Shown: positions 21,418 to 35,059, counted from the stretch's first letter. The stretch is 64,000 nucleotides of DNA from Cephalotus follicularis (GCA_001972305.1 BDDD01000892.1:286736-350735), one strand, 5' to 3'. Numbers and translations are program-made. Notes: generated by a model not told the origin, from the sequence alone.

Positions 21418-23952
21418 GTTTGGAACGGGCTCAAGCGCAGTGAAAAACAACAACCAATTCGGGCATTAGGGTTTAGGGAGGATTAATTTTAATTTCATCC
21501 AATTGATTAATCCCCAAGCAATGGGATGCCCTAATCTAAGTCAAAATTGTCCCAGTGAGTGCCAAGGAATCCTAATTAAACAATCAATCAAACCGAAACC
21601 GAAACCAAGCATGGGGGAAAATTAGGTTCGCCGTAGGGTGGCCATAAACCCTAAGTAAAGAGGCTGAATAGTAACTCACAAGGTCAACACACAAACCCTA
21701 GCTGATATTCCCAAAAAATCAAACCCTAGCTTCCCTAACCCTAAGGGTTGTTAGGTTCCCACCAATGAAAGCCATGGAGGTTTGGCTAGGGTACACCCAC
21801 CCTTGCAACAACCCACTGCCATGGAACCACAGAGGAAGAAGAAAGAGATTCTTACCAAGGGTGAAGAGTCCTTCCTTCAAGTTGAGCTCCCTCTGCACTT
21901 TTATCCCAAGAACTCCAAGAATCCTCCTTAAGCCATGGAAAAGGAAGATCAAAGGTTGAAGGCCAAGTGTTTATCCTACACTAAATCACTCTAGGTAAAG
22001 ATAAGATGCAGTGTACAAGTTATCACCACCTATCATGAACTTTGAGGGGTGAAAGGAGGGTTGAAAATGGCTGCTTTTTGAACCAGGCATCTTTGGCGTC
22101 AACGCGTAGGCGTATGGCGTCAACGTGTATGCTAGCAGCAGAAAGAAGAGACACGGCAGGGAAGAGAGAGAAAGAGAGAAAGTGTGAAGTGTGTTGTGTA
22201 AGCTTTGACCTCTTGTCCTTTAGCTATTTATACTTTCTAACTTCTCTCTACACTTTATCCCAAAAGTCACACCAACTTCTCTCAAGTTTGGTGAGATGCC
22301 ATGTGTCAGCCCTCTTGGTGTCAACGCCATGCGTCTCATCCTATCTTGGCGTCAACGCCAAAGATAAGATGAAACAGGCGCATAGTCTCTTCATGTATTA
22401 GCGTCGACGCATAAACATCATAGCGTCAACGCGTAAGTCACTGGAATAACATGGCGTCAACGCATGCTCTCTACGACGTTAATGTCCAACGACTTTAGAT
22501 ACATATAGCACCAATGCATGCTCTCCATGGCATCAACGCGTAAGTCCCTGTTTTACATGGTGTCGACGCATGCTCTCCATAGCATTGACGCCCAAGGGCT
22601 TAAGCTAGACATGGAATCAACGCATGCTCTCCATGGCGTTGACGCTTAAGACAAGGATGAGACATTCTCTTCTATTTTCAAACCCTCTACTTGGAATATT
22701 TCATCATGGCACCGCATGGACCTATATCCAGCAAACGAAATACTCACTAGCAAAGCAACATCTTCCCTAATGATGTCCTTTCACTAAATGACATGTGTCC
22801 ATCACATGTCAACCTGTTCAAAGCCAGGCAGGACCCGAAAGCCTGTCAATCTCCTGTATGAAGATAAATTTCCAGAACATCTTGATTTCTGGTATGACCA
22901 TTGTAATAGTCACCGAATATCAAAACAGCCCCGGTGTGAGCGCCAATCACCCCCCGCATCCGTGTATCACCACGTCTATCTTTCATAGTCTGAATAGCCA
23001 ATTGCTTTATCCATTCATCGGTATATGTGCCATGTTTCCCTCGTCATACATGGATCCGATCACAGCCTAGGGTTTGGATAAACGTCACCCCTAGTATTGC
23101 TATGATAACTATGAATCTATGAATACACAGAGACTATCGGCAAACCTCCCATCAAAACCTCTCATTCCCAGTCCACCTATGCCTGATCATGACTTTTAAG
23201 TCTCAACGTACATAGATAAATAGAGCCGGTCACCCTTAGCTCGGGTGTGATGATCCCCTATTGCGCACTAGCACATACATCTCAATACAGCTCCCACAAG
23301 ACCCAAAGACAACAATTTTTCCAGCATGTGGCTAGTGCTGGGGAAGGAAAAAATCAAAGTCAAGCAGTCACCACACAATGCATGCCAGTCTCTAAGGTCA
23401 AAGGAGACAACACAGGCTATAGACCTACTAGTCACCATAGACTATACACTACCGAGGCCATAGGAATCCTATTGACATTGGGTATTGACTATCCAAATAG
23501 GTTTCTTATTGGTGGGTCTGTTCAGTGTCATGCTCTCTAGTACACACCTCATATTTAGCTTTAGGGATAAACCCAAATGGCTACAAGATAACCATCCTCC
23601 ACTGCTAACCCGGGAGCAAGCATAACGTGACAAGTCTTCGCTGTTCATCAATGGCCCAAAGAAAGTGAAACTATGACTTGGAATGGTTTGTCACATGGAG
23701 TAAAGATCTCATTCTCATAGCCTCCTTGGCACAAGATCCAACCCTTTTATTTGACAGGGTGCTATAAGACATACAGTTAATTATAAATAATTATTATGTT
23801 CCTTTTGGTTGGTTAGGATAAGCCACATAGCCTTGCCAATATATAAATATGCACATGAAATATGAATGGAATTCAGAATTGTATAAATCAAGAGTGTATA
23901 TATACAACCAACGAGCCATATCGTTGCATACATGGATACCCCTAACCTAAAA
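21417..23952. mobile_element. Insertion X (~2.54 kb), unclassified
   Basis: It interrupts LTR-E2 exactly between two copies of ATGTG (21412-21416 and 23953-23957; the match extends to ATGTGT). The inserted sequence begins TGTTTGGAACGGG and ends CCTAACCTAAAA, so it lacks the usual terminal CA. I see no gag, pol, primer site or long terminal inverted repeat. It holds a GCGTCAACGC-type palindrome cluster (22093-22648) like those in several LTRs here, and a CCCCGGTGTGAGCGCC block near 22931. It is most likely a solo LTR or a non-autonomous LTR element (LARD-like) of a family not otherwise seen in the window; its class is not settled. The open frames within it are not gene-like. Confidence 0.6.
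22093..22648. repeat. GCGTCAACGC-type palindrome cluster (insertion X)
   Basis: About thirteen variants of GCGT(C/T)(A/G)ACGC. Spacings measured between adjacent motifs are mostly about 21-22 and 30-32 bp. Spacer words such as CATGCTCTCCATG recur. Confidence 0.75.
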
Positions 23953-26256
23953 ATGTGTCCACCACAATATCTTGCCCAGTGTCCCGCACCCAATATATAT
24001 CTAGTGGCTTCTTTAAGAAGCTAGCGGGCACAAAGTGAGGGGCAGTTAGCCATTGTCAGAGGACTGATTCTTGATCCTGTAGGGAGGGAGAAAGACGAGC
24101 CGTCGGAGATTACGACCGGTCGTTCAATGAGAGACATCTCTTCCTCAATGCCTCTCCTCCTTTCCCCTTGATGCAGAAGCTGGGAGCTTCACTTCCAGCG
24201 TCGCTCTTAGAGAGAGAGCGGATGGAATTAAGTAAAGGAATAGTCGTTGGACTCGTAGCAGTGTATAGAGCTTGAAGAAAGAACCAGGTCACGTTGTAAC
24301 AATCAGTTCTCCCGGATCTGCTTCTCAACCGTATTGAGGTATGCTCAACATATATGCCTTGAACTTATCTAAATTCCTACCTTTAATGATGAATATACTG
24401 TAATGAATGGCTACATTAGGATTAGATGCATGAGTTAGGGTGATTGATTTAATGAATGATTGATTGAAATTGAGATCTGAGAGAGAATGGAGATTTTGAG
24501 CTTATAAGCCAGATCTCTTCTCCCCGCTGATTCTGGATCCACAAGGGTGAGTCTTAGTGATGAAGTTATTTCTCAACTGTAACCGAATAAGGGGGATTAT
24601 GGCTACTATGAATCGAGTGTTCAACTGATCTAATGGTTATCGGTCCTTATCGATGAGCTGCAAGGGCCACAATGTTGGCACTATGCCTATGAGATAACAA
24701 TCGGTGCCTAGAGTAATTTTTTACTGCAGACCTTAGAGGTAGAGGTCAGACTTTGAGCAAATAAGCTAAGGCAGACTTGGGCGCTTAGCGCTCCATTCTC
24801 TGCCAAATATAGTGTTCTCTCCAAAAACATAGCAAAGTGTAGAGTAATCATATCGTTATTGGCTAGGACCTTCATGAACTTGTAATCGCATCGTTATCGG
24901 TTAGGACCTCCGGGAACTAGTAATCGCATCTTTATCAGCTAGGACCTTTGGGAACTGGTGATCGTATCGTTATCATCTAGGACATTTGGGAACTAGTAAT
25001 CGCATCATTATTGGCTATGACCTTTGGGAACTAGTAATCACATCGTGATCGGCTAGGACCTTCAGGAACTAGGAATCGCATCATGATCGGCTATGACCTT
25101 AGGGAACTAGTAATCGTCCTAGATGCAGACCTCGTACTAGAACACAGACCTCGTACTAGAAGGCGGGCCACAGAAGTAGCGGTCAAAGCTCAAGCCTGAC
25201 ATCAGGACTAAGGGAACTCTAAGGGCCGTGCAGACTACGTGGACCCTTCTCTGATCCAATGGTTTCTAATACAAATCACCCAAAAAGACTTTATAGTTGC
25301 AGACCTCTAAGGTCATAGCTTGGTCCAACTGTGTTGAGCCTTGATGAGATAGCCGCCCAATCTCCACTAAGTCATGCAGAGTTAATCAGATTGATTTTGA
25401 GTGCCCAGTATGCTTTGTCGAAAAGAGATTGGCGTTGAGGGAGGAGTCAATTAGACCAGCGCCCCAGTATTCTCTGTCCTAACCAGACTATCATGAAGAG
25501 GAAGGCAGACCAGACTAGTTCTATGGTCAGCTTCTCTACCTACGACACTGAGAGTGCATAAATGGATGGAGGTATTACCCCCTCATGCCTTACGGTTATG
25601 GTTATGGAATTATTGTGGTCTGCTACCTCGAGCCAAGGAGTCCTAGGTCAGCTTCTCTACTACCTTGAGCCGAGGAGTTCCAGGTGAGCTTCTTTGCTAT
25701 CTTGAGCTGAGGAGGCCAAGGAGCACTTATTTTTTTGACTCCTCTGCCTGCAACAGCTTGAATACATAGATGGACGGAAGTCCTCTGCCTGCTCATACCG
25801 TGTGAATATAAGTATCTCCAGTTGGCTTTGGGTTGGTCTGGGTAATGCTTGTAGGCTTAAAGTGTAAGAATGATGACTTTTACGATATGGGCACAATAAT
25901 CAAGGGCAGGTACAGATGTTGCATCAAGTGACCAGATGGGCTGGATCACAGACCAAGGCGTCCTCTACAATGCAGTTCCTCCTGTTTACACCTACCTTGT
26001 ATAAGAGTGTTAATGTATATGAATGATTGTAATCAGTTTAATCTCACCTGCCGACTGTGGCAGAACATGAGATTTAAGAAGTTATGTATAAAAATGGGGC
26101 TTAACCATGTGAGAAATTGAATGGTTATTTTGCATACATAATTATATAATGAAGTTTTAAATTTATTGCATATTTGGATGATGATGATTGATTGGTAAGG
26201 ATGGCATGTCACGTGTCGGACCGTGGGTTCCTCCTCCTCAGGGTTCGGGATGTGAA
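23953..26256 (+). mobile_element. LTR-E2, right piece
   Basis: It continues the E LTR from ATGTGTCCACCACAATATC to the end GTTCGGGATGTGA before the unit 2 primer site. Without insertion X the LTR is about 2.37 kb, close to E3 (2.40 kb), E4 (2.41 kb) and E5 (2.44 kb). It carries seven units of the 38-bp repeat. Confidence 0.9.
24846..25106. repeat. 38-bp tandem repeat, 7 units (LTR-E2)
   Basis: The unit contains ATCGTTATCGGCTAGGACC then TTCGGGAACTAGTAATC. The same array in other E LTRs has 8 or 9 units. Confidence 0.9.
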
Positions 26257-26263
26257 AGTGTTG

Positions 26264-26275
26264 TGGTATCAGTGT
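26264..26275 (+). other. Primer-binding site, E unit 2 (one mismatch)
   Basis: TGGTATCAGTGT, the iMet primer site with one substitution. It starts the second internal region of the tandem array. Confidence 0.85.
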
Positions 26276-26420
26276 ATAAACTATGCTGGATATGCCAGGA
26301 TAGGATCCTTATCAATTAGAACCGTGAATGATTGATTGGATTAAGTGTTGCTTTAATTGTATTGGAGTTACGGATATATAATAAGTGGATATTGACCCTT
26401 ATCTCTTATATAAGGTAGGT

Positions 26421-27845
26421 ATGGAAGGAAGACGAAGAGGAGCTGCAAGAAAAGTTGGGGCAGGGCCGTCGACTAGACGTACCCGAGCCAATAGAAGTAG
26501 TGAAGAACAAGAAGTTGTAAATGTGGCCCATGAAGCAGAATTTACTGCTCCTACTCAAGAAGGGCTTAGAGATTATATGAGAGAGATGCATGCGATGATG
26601 ACACAGATGAATGAATTCATGCAAAGACAAATGGCTGCAACAGAGCAAACCGCAACTTCAAGGCCATCTAGGCATGCAAAAGCAGCAAAGAGATCAGTGG
26701 ATCGGACTACACCCAAGCCAGATCCCTTGATTAGGTTTTTGCAGCTAAATCCACTGGCTTTTACAGGGGATTGAGATTATGTTGCCACAGAGAAGTGGTG
26801 TATGCAAATAAAAAAGATCTTCAGGGTCTTGGGGTGTACGAACTCTGAGAAGTTTGCTTTCGCCTCCTATTTGCTATAGGGCAAAGTAGAGCATTGGTGG
26901 AGGATAGTTGAGACCCTTGGGAAGAATCCGGAATACCAAATTCTTGTGATATGTTTAGAGTAGAATTCAATGAGAGGTACTACCCTGAGGCAAAGTTGAC
27001 AAAAGGGAAGCATAATTTCTTAACCTAACTCAAGCCGTCATGACAATGGCCCAGTACGAGGCCAAGTTTGTTGAGTTGTCAAAGATATCTCCTCACATGG
27101 TTGGTACTGAAGCAAGGAAGGATAAGAGGTTTCTTGGTGGGATTAGACCAAGTATTAGACAGAAGCTAGTGCCTCTGTGATTGAGATCCTTCTTTGAGGT
27201 TGCTAGCAGAGCCAGAGATGTTGAGACAGTAGCAGAAGAATCGTGTAATTTAAGGATCCAATCTAGTAAAGGAAGGCTTGCTTCATCAGAGTAGCAGTCA
27301 GGAAGGTGCTCTGGTAGCAGTAATAAATCCCAAAGGTCAGGAAACAGCAGCCTGAGTCAGGGTGGCTCCCCACAGAGCATCAGCAGTCCACCCAGTTTTT
27401 CAGAACTGCTTGGAAGTTCACCGCAGAGGAGTTGAGGGCAGGGCTCCCATCAAAGGGAGCAGAGGAGGATTGATGATTAGGGAGGTCGATCAAGACTCTT
27501 CAGTGGTGGCAAACAAACTTCCTATGAACCGTGCATGCATTGTCAATACACTAATCACATGTCTGAGGATTGTTGGTGGAAGGCCAAAAAGTGCATTATC
27601 TGTGGAGCTCAAGACCATATGACTAGGAATTGCCCTCGTGACAGTTTGGTGGTTCTTGGCATCAACAATGTCAAAGTGTAGTTCGGACCAAAAAGGGTTC
27701 TCTTCATAGCCAAATTATTGACTATCAGCAGGGCGGTGGTTCTCGACAACAATACCAGGGTCGTCCTAGAACTAGTTCACCCTCTATGGTGTGGGGAGAT
27801 CGTGGAAAGCAACCTATGGGATCGTTGCCTACCTTGCAGTGAATC
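26421..27845 (+). pseudogene. E-family gag, unit 2 (longest 5' open frame)
   Basis: The ATG at 26421 opens 117 codons: a basic Arg/Gly N-terminus (MEGRRRGAARKVGAGPS), a Met/Gln-rich stretch (HAMMTQMNEFMQRQMA) and KPDPLIRFLQLNP, up to a TGA right after FTGD (26772-26774), shared with unit 1. The capsid core continues beyond with EHWWRIVE and FNERYYPEA but has frameshifts. Both zinc knuckles are intact in the sequence, CX2CX4HX4C at 27532-27573 and 27592-27633, then a Gln/Arg-rich tail (QQYQGRPRTSS). There is no enzyme domain, so particles and enzymes would have to be supplied by an autonomous gypsy relative (inference). Confidence 0.88.
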
Positions 27846-27947
27846 ATAGTAGCGTAGCAGAAGCATGGGGAAGAAGTAAGAACATTGTACCCTCTTTGTT
27901 TTGACCTTAAGGAATCTCGGGACCAGATTTCTTTAAGGATAAGAGGA

Positions 27948-30350
27948 TGTAAGCCCCGCGTGTTGTATAAATTATTGTATCAAATGGTAATGTGCAGTGA
28001 CGTATAGTAACATGACATGTGTCCACCACAATATCTTGCCCAGTGTCCCACATCCAATATCAATCTAGTAGCTTCTTTAAGAAGTTGGCAGGCATGAAGT
28101 AAGGGGTAGTTAGCCATTATTAAGGGACTGATTCTTGATACTGTAGGGGAGGGAGAAAGAGTGAGAGAAGCGAGCCATTGGCGATTACTGCTGACCATTC
28201 AGTGAGAGACATCTCTTCCTCAATGCCTTGCCTCATTTCCCCTCGATGCAGAAGCTAAGAGCTTTGCTACCAGCGTCGCTCTTAGAGAGAGAGCGGAAGG
28301 AATCAAGTAAAGGAAGAGTCGTTGGACTCGTAGAAATGTGTAGAGCTTGAAGGAAGAACCAGATCACGGTTGTACCAATCAGTTCTCCCGGATCTCAGTC
28401 GTATTGAGGTAAGCTCAACACATATGCCTTGAACTCATGTAAACTCCTTCTTTGAATGATGAATATAATGTAATGAATGGCTAGATTAGGATTAGATGCA
28501 TGAGTTAGGGTGATTGATCTGATGAATGATTGATTGAAATTGATATCTGAGAGGGAATGGAGATTTTGAGCTTATAGGCCAGATCTCTTCTCCCCGCTGA
28601 TTCTATATCCACAAGTGTGAATCTTAGTGATGAAGTTATTTCGCAGTTTTACCTAACCTCTGGGGTTATGGCTCCTCTGAATCGAGTGTTCAACTAATCT
28701 AATGGTCATCAGTCCTTATCGATGAGCTACAAAGGCCACAACGTTGGCACTTTTCTTATGAGATAACAGTCGACGCCTAGAGCAATTGTCAACTGCAGAC
28801 CTCAGAGGTAGAGGTCAGACCTACAGCAAAGAAGCTAAGGCAGACCTCGGCGCTTAGTGCCTCGTTCTCTGCCAAACATAGTGTTCTCTGCAAAAACACA
28901 ATAAAGTGTAGAGTAATCGTATCATTATCGGCTAAGACCTTCGGGAACTAGTAAGAATTTCGAGAACTAGTGATCACATCATTATTGGCTAGGACCATTG
29001 GGAACTAGTGATCGTATCGTTATCGGCTAGGACCTTTGAGCACTAGTGATCATATCATTATCGGCTAGGACCTTCGGGACCTAGTATTCGCGTCATGATC
29101 GGCTAGGACCTTCGGGAACTAGTAATCACATCGTTATCGGCTAGGACTTTTGGGAACTGGTAATCGAATTGTGATCGGCCAGGATTTTCAGGAACTAGTA
29201 ATCGTACTAGAGGCAGACCTCGTACTATAAGCCAGACCTCATAATAGAGGAAGACCTCGTACTAGAAGGCGGGCCACAAGAAGAGGTCAAAGCTCAAAGC
29301 TCAAGCCTAACATCTGGACTAAGGGAATTCTAAGGGACTACGTGGACCCTTCTCTGATTAAAGTGTTTCTAATAAATATCACCCGAAAAGACTTTATAGT
29401 TGCAGACCTCTAAGGTCATAGCTTTGTTCAACTGTGTTGAGCCTTGATCAGATAGTTGCCCAATCTCCACTAAGTCAAGGAGAGTTAATCAGATCGATTC
29501 CGAGTGCCCAGTATGCTTTGTCTAAAAGAGATTGGCGTTGAGGGAGAAGTCAATTAGACAAGCTCCCCAGTATGCTTTTCTTAACCAGACTAGCATTAAG
29601 GGGAAGGTAGACCAGACTAGTTCGATGGCCGGCTTCTCTACCTACGACACTAAGGAAGCGTAAATGGATGGAGGTATTACACCCTCATGCTTTACGGTTA
29701 CGGTTATGGAATGATTGTGGTCTGCTACCTCGACCCAAGGAGAGCTTCTCTTCCACCTCGAGCTAAGGAGGCCAAGGTGAGCTTCTCTTCTATCTCTAGC
29801 CGAGGTGGCTGAGGAGCACTTATGTTGTTTACTCCTATGCCTACAACACCTTGAATGCGTAGAAGGACAGAAGCCCTCTTCCTACTCATACCTTGGGCAT
29901 ATAAGTATCTCAAGAAGTCTTTGGGTTGGTCTGGGTAATGCCTGTAGGCTTAAAGTGTAAGAATGATAACTTTTACGATATGGGCACAATAATCAAGGGT
30001 AGGCACAGATGTTGCATCAGGTGACCAAATGGGCCGGATCACAGAGCAAGGCGTCCTCCGTAGTGTTGTTCCTCTTGTTTACACCTACCTTGTATAAGAG
30101 TGTTATGGTATAAGAATGATTGTAATCAGTTTAATCTCACATGCTGACTTGTGGCAGAGCATGAGATTTAAGAAGTTATGTATATAAATGAGGCTTACCC
30201 ATGTGAGAAATTGAATGGTTATTCCGCAACATACTTATATATTGAAGTTTTAAATTTATTACATATTTGGATGTTGATGATTGATTGGTAGCGATGGCAT
30301 GTCATATGTTGGACTGTCGGGTCCTCCTCTTCAGGGTTCAGGCCATGATA
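27948..30350 (+). mobile_element. LTR-E3, complete
   Basis: It begins TGTAAGCCCCGCGTGTTG after AAGGATAAGAGGA (polypurine tract) and ends near GGTTCAGGCCATGATA, a mutated GTGTGACA. At 2403 bp it is an uninterrupted E LTR, shared as the 3' LTR of unit 2 and the 5' LTR of unit 3. Confidence 0.9.
28918..29207. repeat. 38-bp tandem repeat, ~8 units (LTR-E3)
   Basis: The same unit as in LTR-E2; the second unit is partly deleted. Confidence 0.88.
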
Positions 30351-30356
30351 GTTTGG

Positions 30357-30368
30357 TGGTATCAGAGC
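30357..30368 (+). other. Primer-binding site, E unit 3
   Basis: A perfect TGGTATCAGAGC, 6 nt after the inferred LTR end. Confidence 0.93.
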
Positions 30369-30513
30369 ATAAACTATGCTGAATATGCTAGGATAGGATC
30401 CTTGGCAGTTAGAACTGTGAATGATTTATTGGATTAAGTGTTGCTTCAATTATATTGGAGTTACGGATATATGATAACAGGATATTGACCCTTCTCACTT
30501 ATATAAGGTAGCT

Positions 30514-31940
30514 ATGGAAGGAAGAAGAAGAGGAGTTGCAAGAAAAGCTGGGGCAGGGCCGTCGACTAGACGTACCCGAGCCAATAGATGTAGTGAAGAA
30601 CAAGAAGAAGTAAATGTGGCCCAAGAAGTAGAATTTACTGCTCCTGCTTAAGAAGGGCCTAGAGATTATATGAGAGAGATGCATGCGATGATGACACAGA
30701 TGAATGTATTCATGTAAAGACAAATGGTTGTAATAGAGCAAACCCCAGCTGGAAGCCCAGCTAGGCGTGCAGAAGCAGCAAGAAGATCAGTGGGTTGAAC
30801 TATACCCAGGCCATATCCCTTGATTAGCTTTTTGCAGCCAAATCCTCCGGCTCTTACAGGGGATTCAGATTATGTTGCATCAAAGAGATGGCTTATGCAA
30901 ATAGAAAAGATCTTCAGGGTCTTGGGGTATTCGGACTTCGAGATGGTTGCATTTGCCACCTATACGCTGCAGGGCGAAGCAGAGCATTGGTGGAGGATGG
31001 TTGAGAACACCTAGGAAGAATCAGGAATACAAAATTCTTGGGATATGTTTAGAGTAGAATTCAATGAGAGGTACTACCCTGAGGCCGAAGTTGACAAAAG
31101 GGAAGCTGAATATTTTAGCCTAACTTAAGACGACATGACAGTGGCCCAGTACGAGGCCAAGTTTGTTGAGTTGTCGAGGATAGATTTTCTCATGGTTGGT
31201 ACTGAAGCAAGGAAGGCCAAGTGGTTTCTTGGTTGGCTTATACCAAGTATCAGACAGAAGCTAGTGCCTCTATGATTGAGATCCTTCTTTGAGTTGGCTA
31301 GCAGGGCCAGAGATGTTGTGGCAGTAGCAGAAGAATTGCTTAATTTAAGGATCCAATCTAGTAGTGGAAGGCCTGCTTTGTCCTAGTGGCAGTCAGGGAG
31401 GAGTTTGAGAGTAGTAATAAATCCCAGGGGTTAGTAAACAACCGCCCGAGTCAGGGTGGCTCCCCTTAGAGCATCGGTAGGCCACCCAGTTTTTTAGAAC
31501 AGCTTTGAAGTTCACCGCAGAGGAGTAAAGGGCAGGGCTCCCATTAGAGGGAGAAGAGGAGGATTCCTGATCAGGGAGGTCGATCTAGACTCTCCAGTGG
31601 TGGCGGATAAACTTCCTTTGAACTGTGCGTGCATTGACAACGCACTAATCACATGTCTGAGAATTGTTGGAGGAAGGCCTAGAAGTGCATTATTTGAGGA
31701 GCTCTAGACCATATAGCTAGGAATTTCCCTCGTGCCAGTTTGGTTGTTCTGGGCATCAACAAGTACAGAGTGTAGGTCGTCCCCAAGGGGGTTCTCAGCA
31801 TAACCAAATTATTGACTATTAGCAAGGAGGTGGTTCTCGATAGCAATACCTGGGTAGTCCTAGCACCAGTTCGCCCTCTCAGGTGTGGAGAAATCGTGGC
31901 AAGCAGCCTATGGGGTCGACGCCTACTGTGCAGTGAGTCA
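30514..31940 (+). pseudogene. E-family gag, unit 3
   Basis: The ATG at 30514 is followed by MEGRRRGVARKAGAGPS. Stops occur at PA*EGPRD (about 30649) and NVFM*RQ (about 30716). The capsid core is best preserved here: GDSDYVASKRWLMQIEKIF, LQGEAEHWWRMVE, SWDMFRVEFNERYYPEAEV and TVAQYEAKFVELS. Where units 1 and 2 have TGA after GD, this unit keeps the Ser codon. It shares with units 1 and 2 the TGA in KLVPL*LRSFF (about 31274), where unit 4 has Arg. The first zinc knuckle has its second Cys changed to TGA and the second is also broken. Confidence 0.88.
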
Positions 31941-32040
31941 AAGTTGTGCAGCGGAAGCATGGGGAAGAAGTAAGAACATTGTACCCTCTTTGTTTGACCT
32001 GAAGGAATCTCAGGACGAGATTTCTTTAAGGAGGGGAGGT

Positions 32041-33410
32041 TGTAAGCACCGCATGTTCTTTAAATTATTGTATTAAATGGTAATGTACAATGACGTATGG
32101 TAACATGACATGTATCCACCACAATATCTTGTCAAGTGCCCCGCATCAAATATCAATCTAGTAGCTTCTTTAAGAAAGTGGCGGGCACCAAGTGAGGATC
32201 AGTTAGCCATTCTCAAGGGACTGATTCTTGATCCTGTTGGGGAGGGAGAAAGAGAGAGAGAGACGAGCCGCGGGCTATTACTGCCGGCCGTTCAGTGAGA
32301 GAAATCTCTTCCTCACTACCTCTCCTCCTTCCTCATCGACGCAGAAGCTTGGAGCTTCAGTTCAAGTGTCGCTCTTCGAGAGAGAGCGGAGGGAATCAAG
32401 TAAAGGAAAAGTCGTTGGACTCGTAACAGTGTGTAGAGCTTGAAGCAAGAACCAGATCGCGGTTGTAACAATCATTTCTCCCAGATCTGCGTCTCAACCG
32501 TATTGAGGTAAGCTCAATAGATATGCCTTGAACTCATGTAAATTCCTGCCTTGAATGATGAATATACTGTAATGAATGGATAGACCAGGATTTGATGCAT
32601 GAGTTAGGGTGATTGATCTGATGGATGATATATTTAAATTGAGATCTGTGAGAGAATTGAGATTTTGGGCTTATAAGCCTGATCTCTTCTCCCCATTGAT
32701 TCTGGATACACAAGTGTGAATCTTAGTGATGAAGGAATTTCTCAGCTGTAACCGACCATTGGGGCTTATGGCTCCTCTAAATCGAGTGTTCAACTGTTCT
32801 AATGGTTATAAGTCCTTATTGATGTGCTACAAAGGACACGACATTGGCACTTTGCTTATGAGATAAACGTCGACACCGGGAGCAATTATCGACTGGAGAC
32901 CTCAAGGTAGAGGTCAGACATGGAGCAAAGAAGCTAAGGCGGACCTCTACGCTTAGTGCCCTATTCTCTGCCAAACATAGTGTTCTCTACAAAAACACGG
33001 TAAAGTGTACAGTAATCATATCGTTGTCATCTAAGACCTTCGAGAACTAGTAATCGCATCATTATCGGAGAGTACCTTCAGGAACTAGTTATCCTATCCT
33101 TATTGGCTAGGACCTTCGGGAACTAGTCATCACATCGTTATCGGCTAGGACCTTAGGGAATTGGTGATCGTATCCTTTTCGGCTAGGACCTTCGGGAACA
33201 AGTAATCGCATCATTATCGGCTAGGAGCTTCGGGAACTAGTCATCGCATCATGATAGGCTAGGACCTTCGGGAACTTGTAATCGAATCGTTATTGGCTAG
33301 GACCTTCGGGAACTAGTAATCGCATTGTGATCGACTAGGACCTTCAGGAACTAGTAATCGTACTAGAGGCTACCTCGTACTAGAGGCAAACCTCATACTA
33401 GAAGGCGGGC
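32041..33410 (+). mobile_element. LTR-E4, left piece
   Basis: It starts TGTAAGCACCGCATG after CTTTAAGGAGGGGAGG. It is interrupted at 33410/33411 by element BM, with CGGGC left of the insertion and CGGAC right of it (5-bp target duplication, one mismatch). It continues at 45245. Confidence 0.9.
33013..33361. repeat. 38-bp tandem repeat, ~9 units (LTR-E4)
   Basis: The same unit as in LTR-E2 and LTR-E3, with nine copies. Confidence 0.88.
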
Positions 33411-35059
33411 TGTCGCATCCTGAACCATGAGGAAAACCCCACGACTCGACACGTGACATACCTTCCCTTCAATCCAATCATCTCATATAAAATATACACC
33501 AAAAGTGCTATAAATTTAAAACTTAAATCAACCATATGACATCAGCGAAATAAGCAATCCATATAAAAACTAACTCTTATAATTTCCCGAAAATCGGGCA
33601 TGACGTATTCGTTTATCAGACCTATGCCCCCTATAAAGAAAACACATCTCTTATCTTGGGCCTCTGCCCTCAATAACCACACTCCCGTAGGAGGAATCAG
33701 CAGTTAAACCATATACAATACATCAACACACATCTTATAAGCACTGCCACATGTCGACAAGTCGATAGCTGAATAAAGCATAACTCTAACACATCTTTAG
33801 ATTTGTCTCTTATTATCTCTTATACAAATCATATACAAAACCATAAACAACCATATACATGAGAGATAAAAAAGCTGTTGTAGAGAACCTGTCCATCTTA
33901 CCATAGTCCATCACCTGTGCCTGACCCATTCCAATATAAGGAAATGGGTCAGCAACATAAAGTCGGGTAGGTATACTATATGCTATGCATTCAACAGATA
34001 TATGATATCACGTTGTGCATGCAACAGTATAACAATGTATGTCTGCAACAGATATAACAGGATGCCCTATAATGCAACAGCATAATAATGATATGTTATG
34101 CGTGCAACAGTGTAACCATATATCCATGGCATGACATATGCATGAAAGCCAACTGTGGACTGCTCCAGTATACCAACCATCCCTAAGTAGTGGTATACTT
34201 CGCTAGTCCTAGTATCACATCAAAGGCCATAGGCCTGCAGACACTCCATAAAACCATCCATAACCATACCATGGGAACAATCAATCCATAGGGTCAAGGA
34301 ATAACAATGGCAACATAACCCTACCCTGATGCTTATAGTAGAAGGTGCTAGCCCTTGAAGGGACCCATGATCAATCCCGAAGGAGTCAGCTCGATCTACA
34401 CAAAATCCGTAATGCTAGTACAGAAGGTACAAGCCCCTGAGAGATCTGTGCAATTTGTGGCATATACATGCTATACCATGTCACTCTACAATGCAGTGAT
34501 GCCCAAAGGCCATCTAGCAAAGGAGGATATCCTAATATGTGGCTTGCATCCATAATTCTTCATGACAAAAATGAAGATTATGAATGGGTTATCCCGTAAG
34601 GTCTCAACCATAACAAACCATAGCCATAGCCATACCCTACCCTCAAACTATAACCATATACCATTTAAAAGATAGGGACTTACAATAAAGGAACTCATAG
34701 GATCCACATCAGTCAAAACCCTTTAAATACCATTTCCATAGCCATAACCCTTTCCATAACCCTAAACCCTTTTCCATAACCATAAACCATTTCCATTTTG
34801 TTGGTCCCTATTAGAGTTGAAAACAATGGAGAGGAATGCCAATTAGGATATCCGCGTCCAGATTTCCCAACTGAGCTGTTCTAACCAGTTATTGAAAACC
34901 CTTTCAATTCCATAAAACGATGGAGAGGAAGTCTAATTAGGATATTCGCGTCGAGATAACCCAATCGAGCTGTCCTGACCATTCTTGAAAACCATTTGTA
35001 TAAAAACCCTCTTTTTCATAAAACTTTCTTTAAAGATTGATTTCAAAGAGTAATCCATA

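Noticed and set aside
22042-23540. Several 60-120-codon frames in insertion X
   Set aside because: No recognisable motif, no consistent coding bias, and some run through the palindrome cluster; not supportable as genes.
24846-25106. Direct repeats of regular length resembling a CRISPR array
   Set aside because: The units are contiguous 38-bp tandem repeats without unique spacers, lie in an LTR of a plant retrotransposon, and no cas genes are present.
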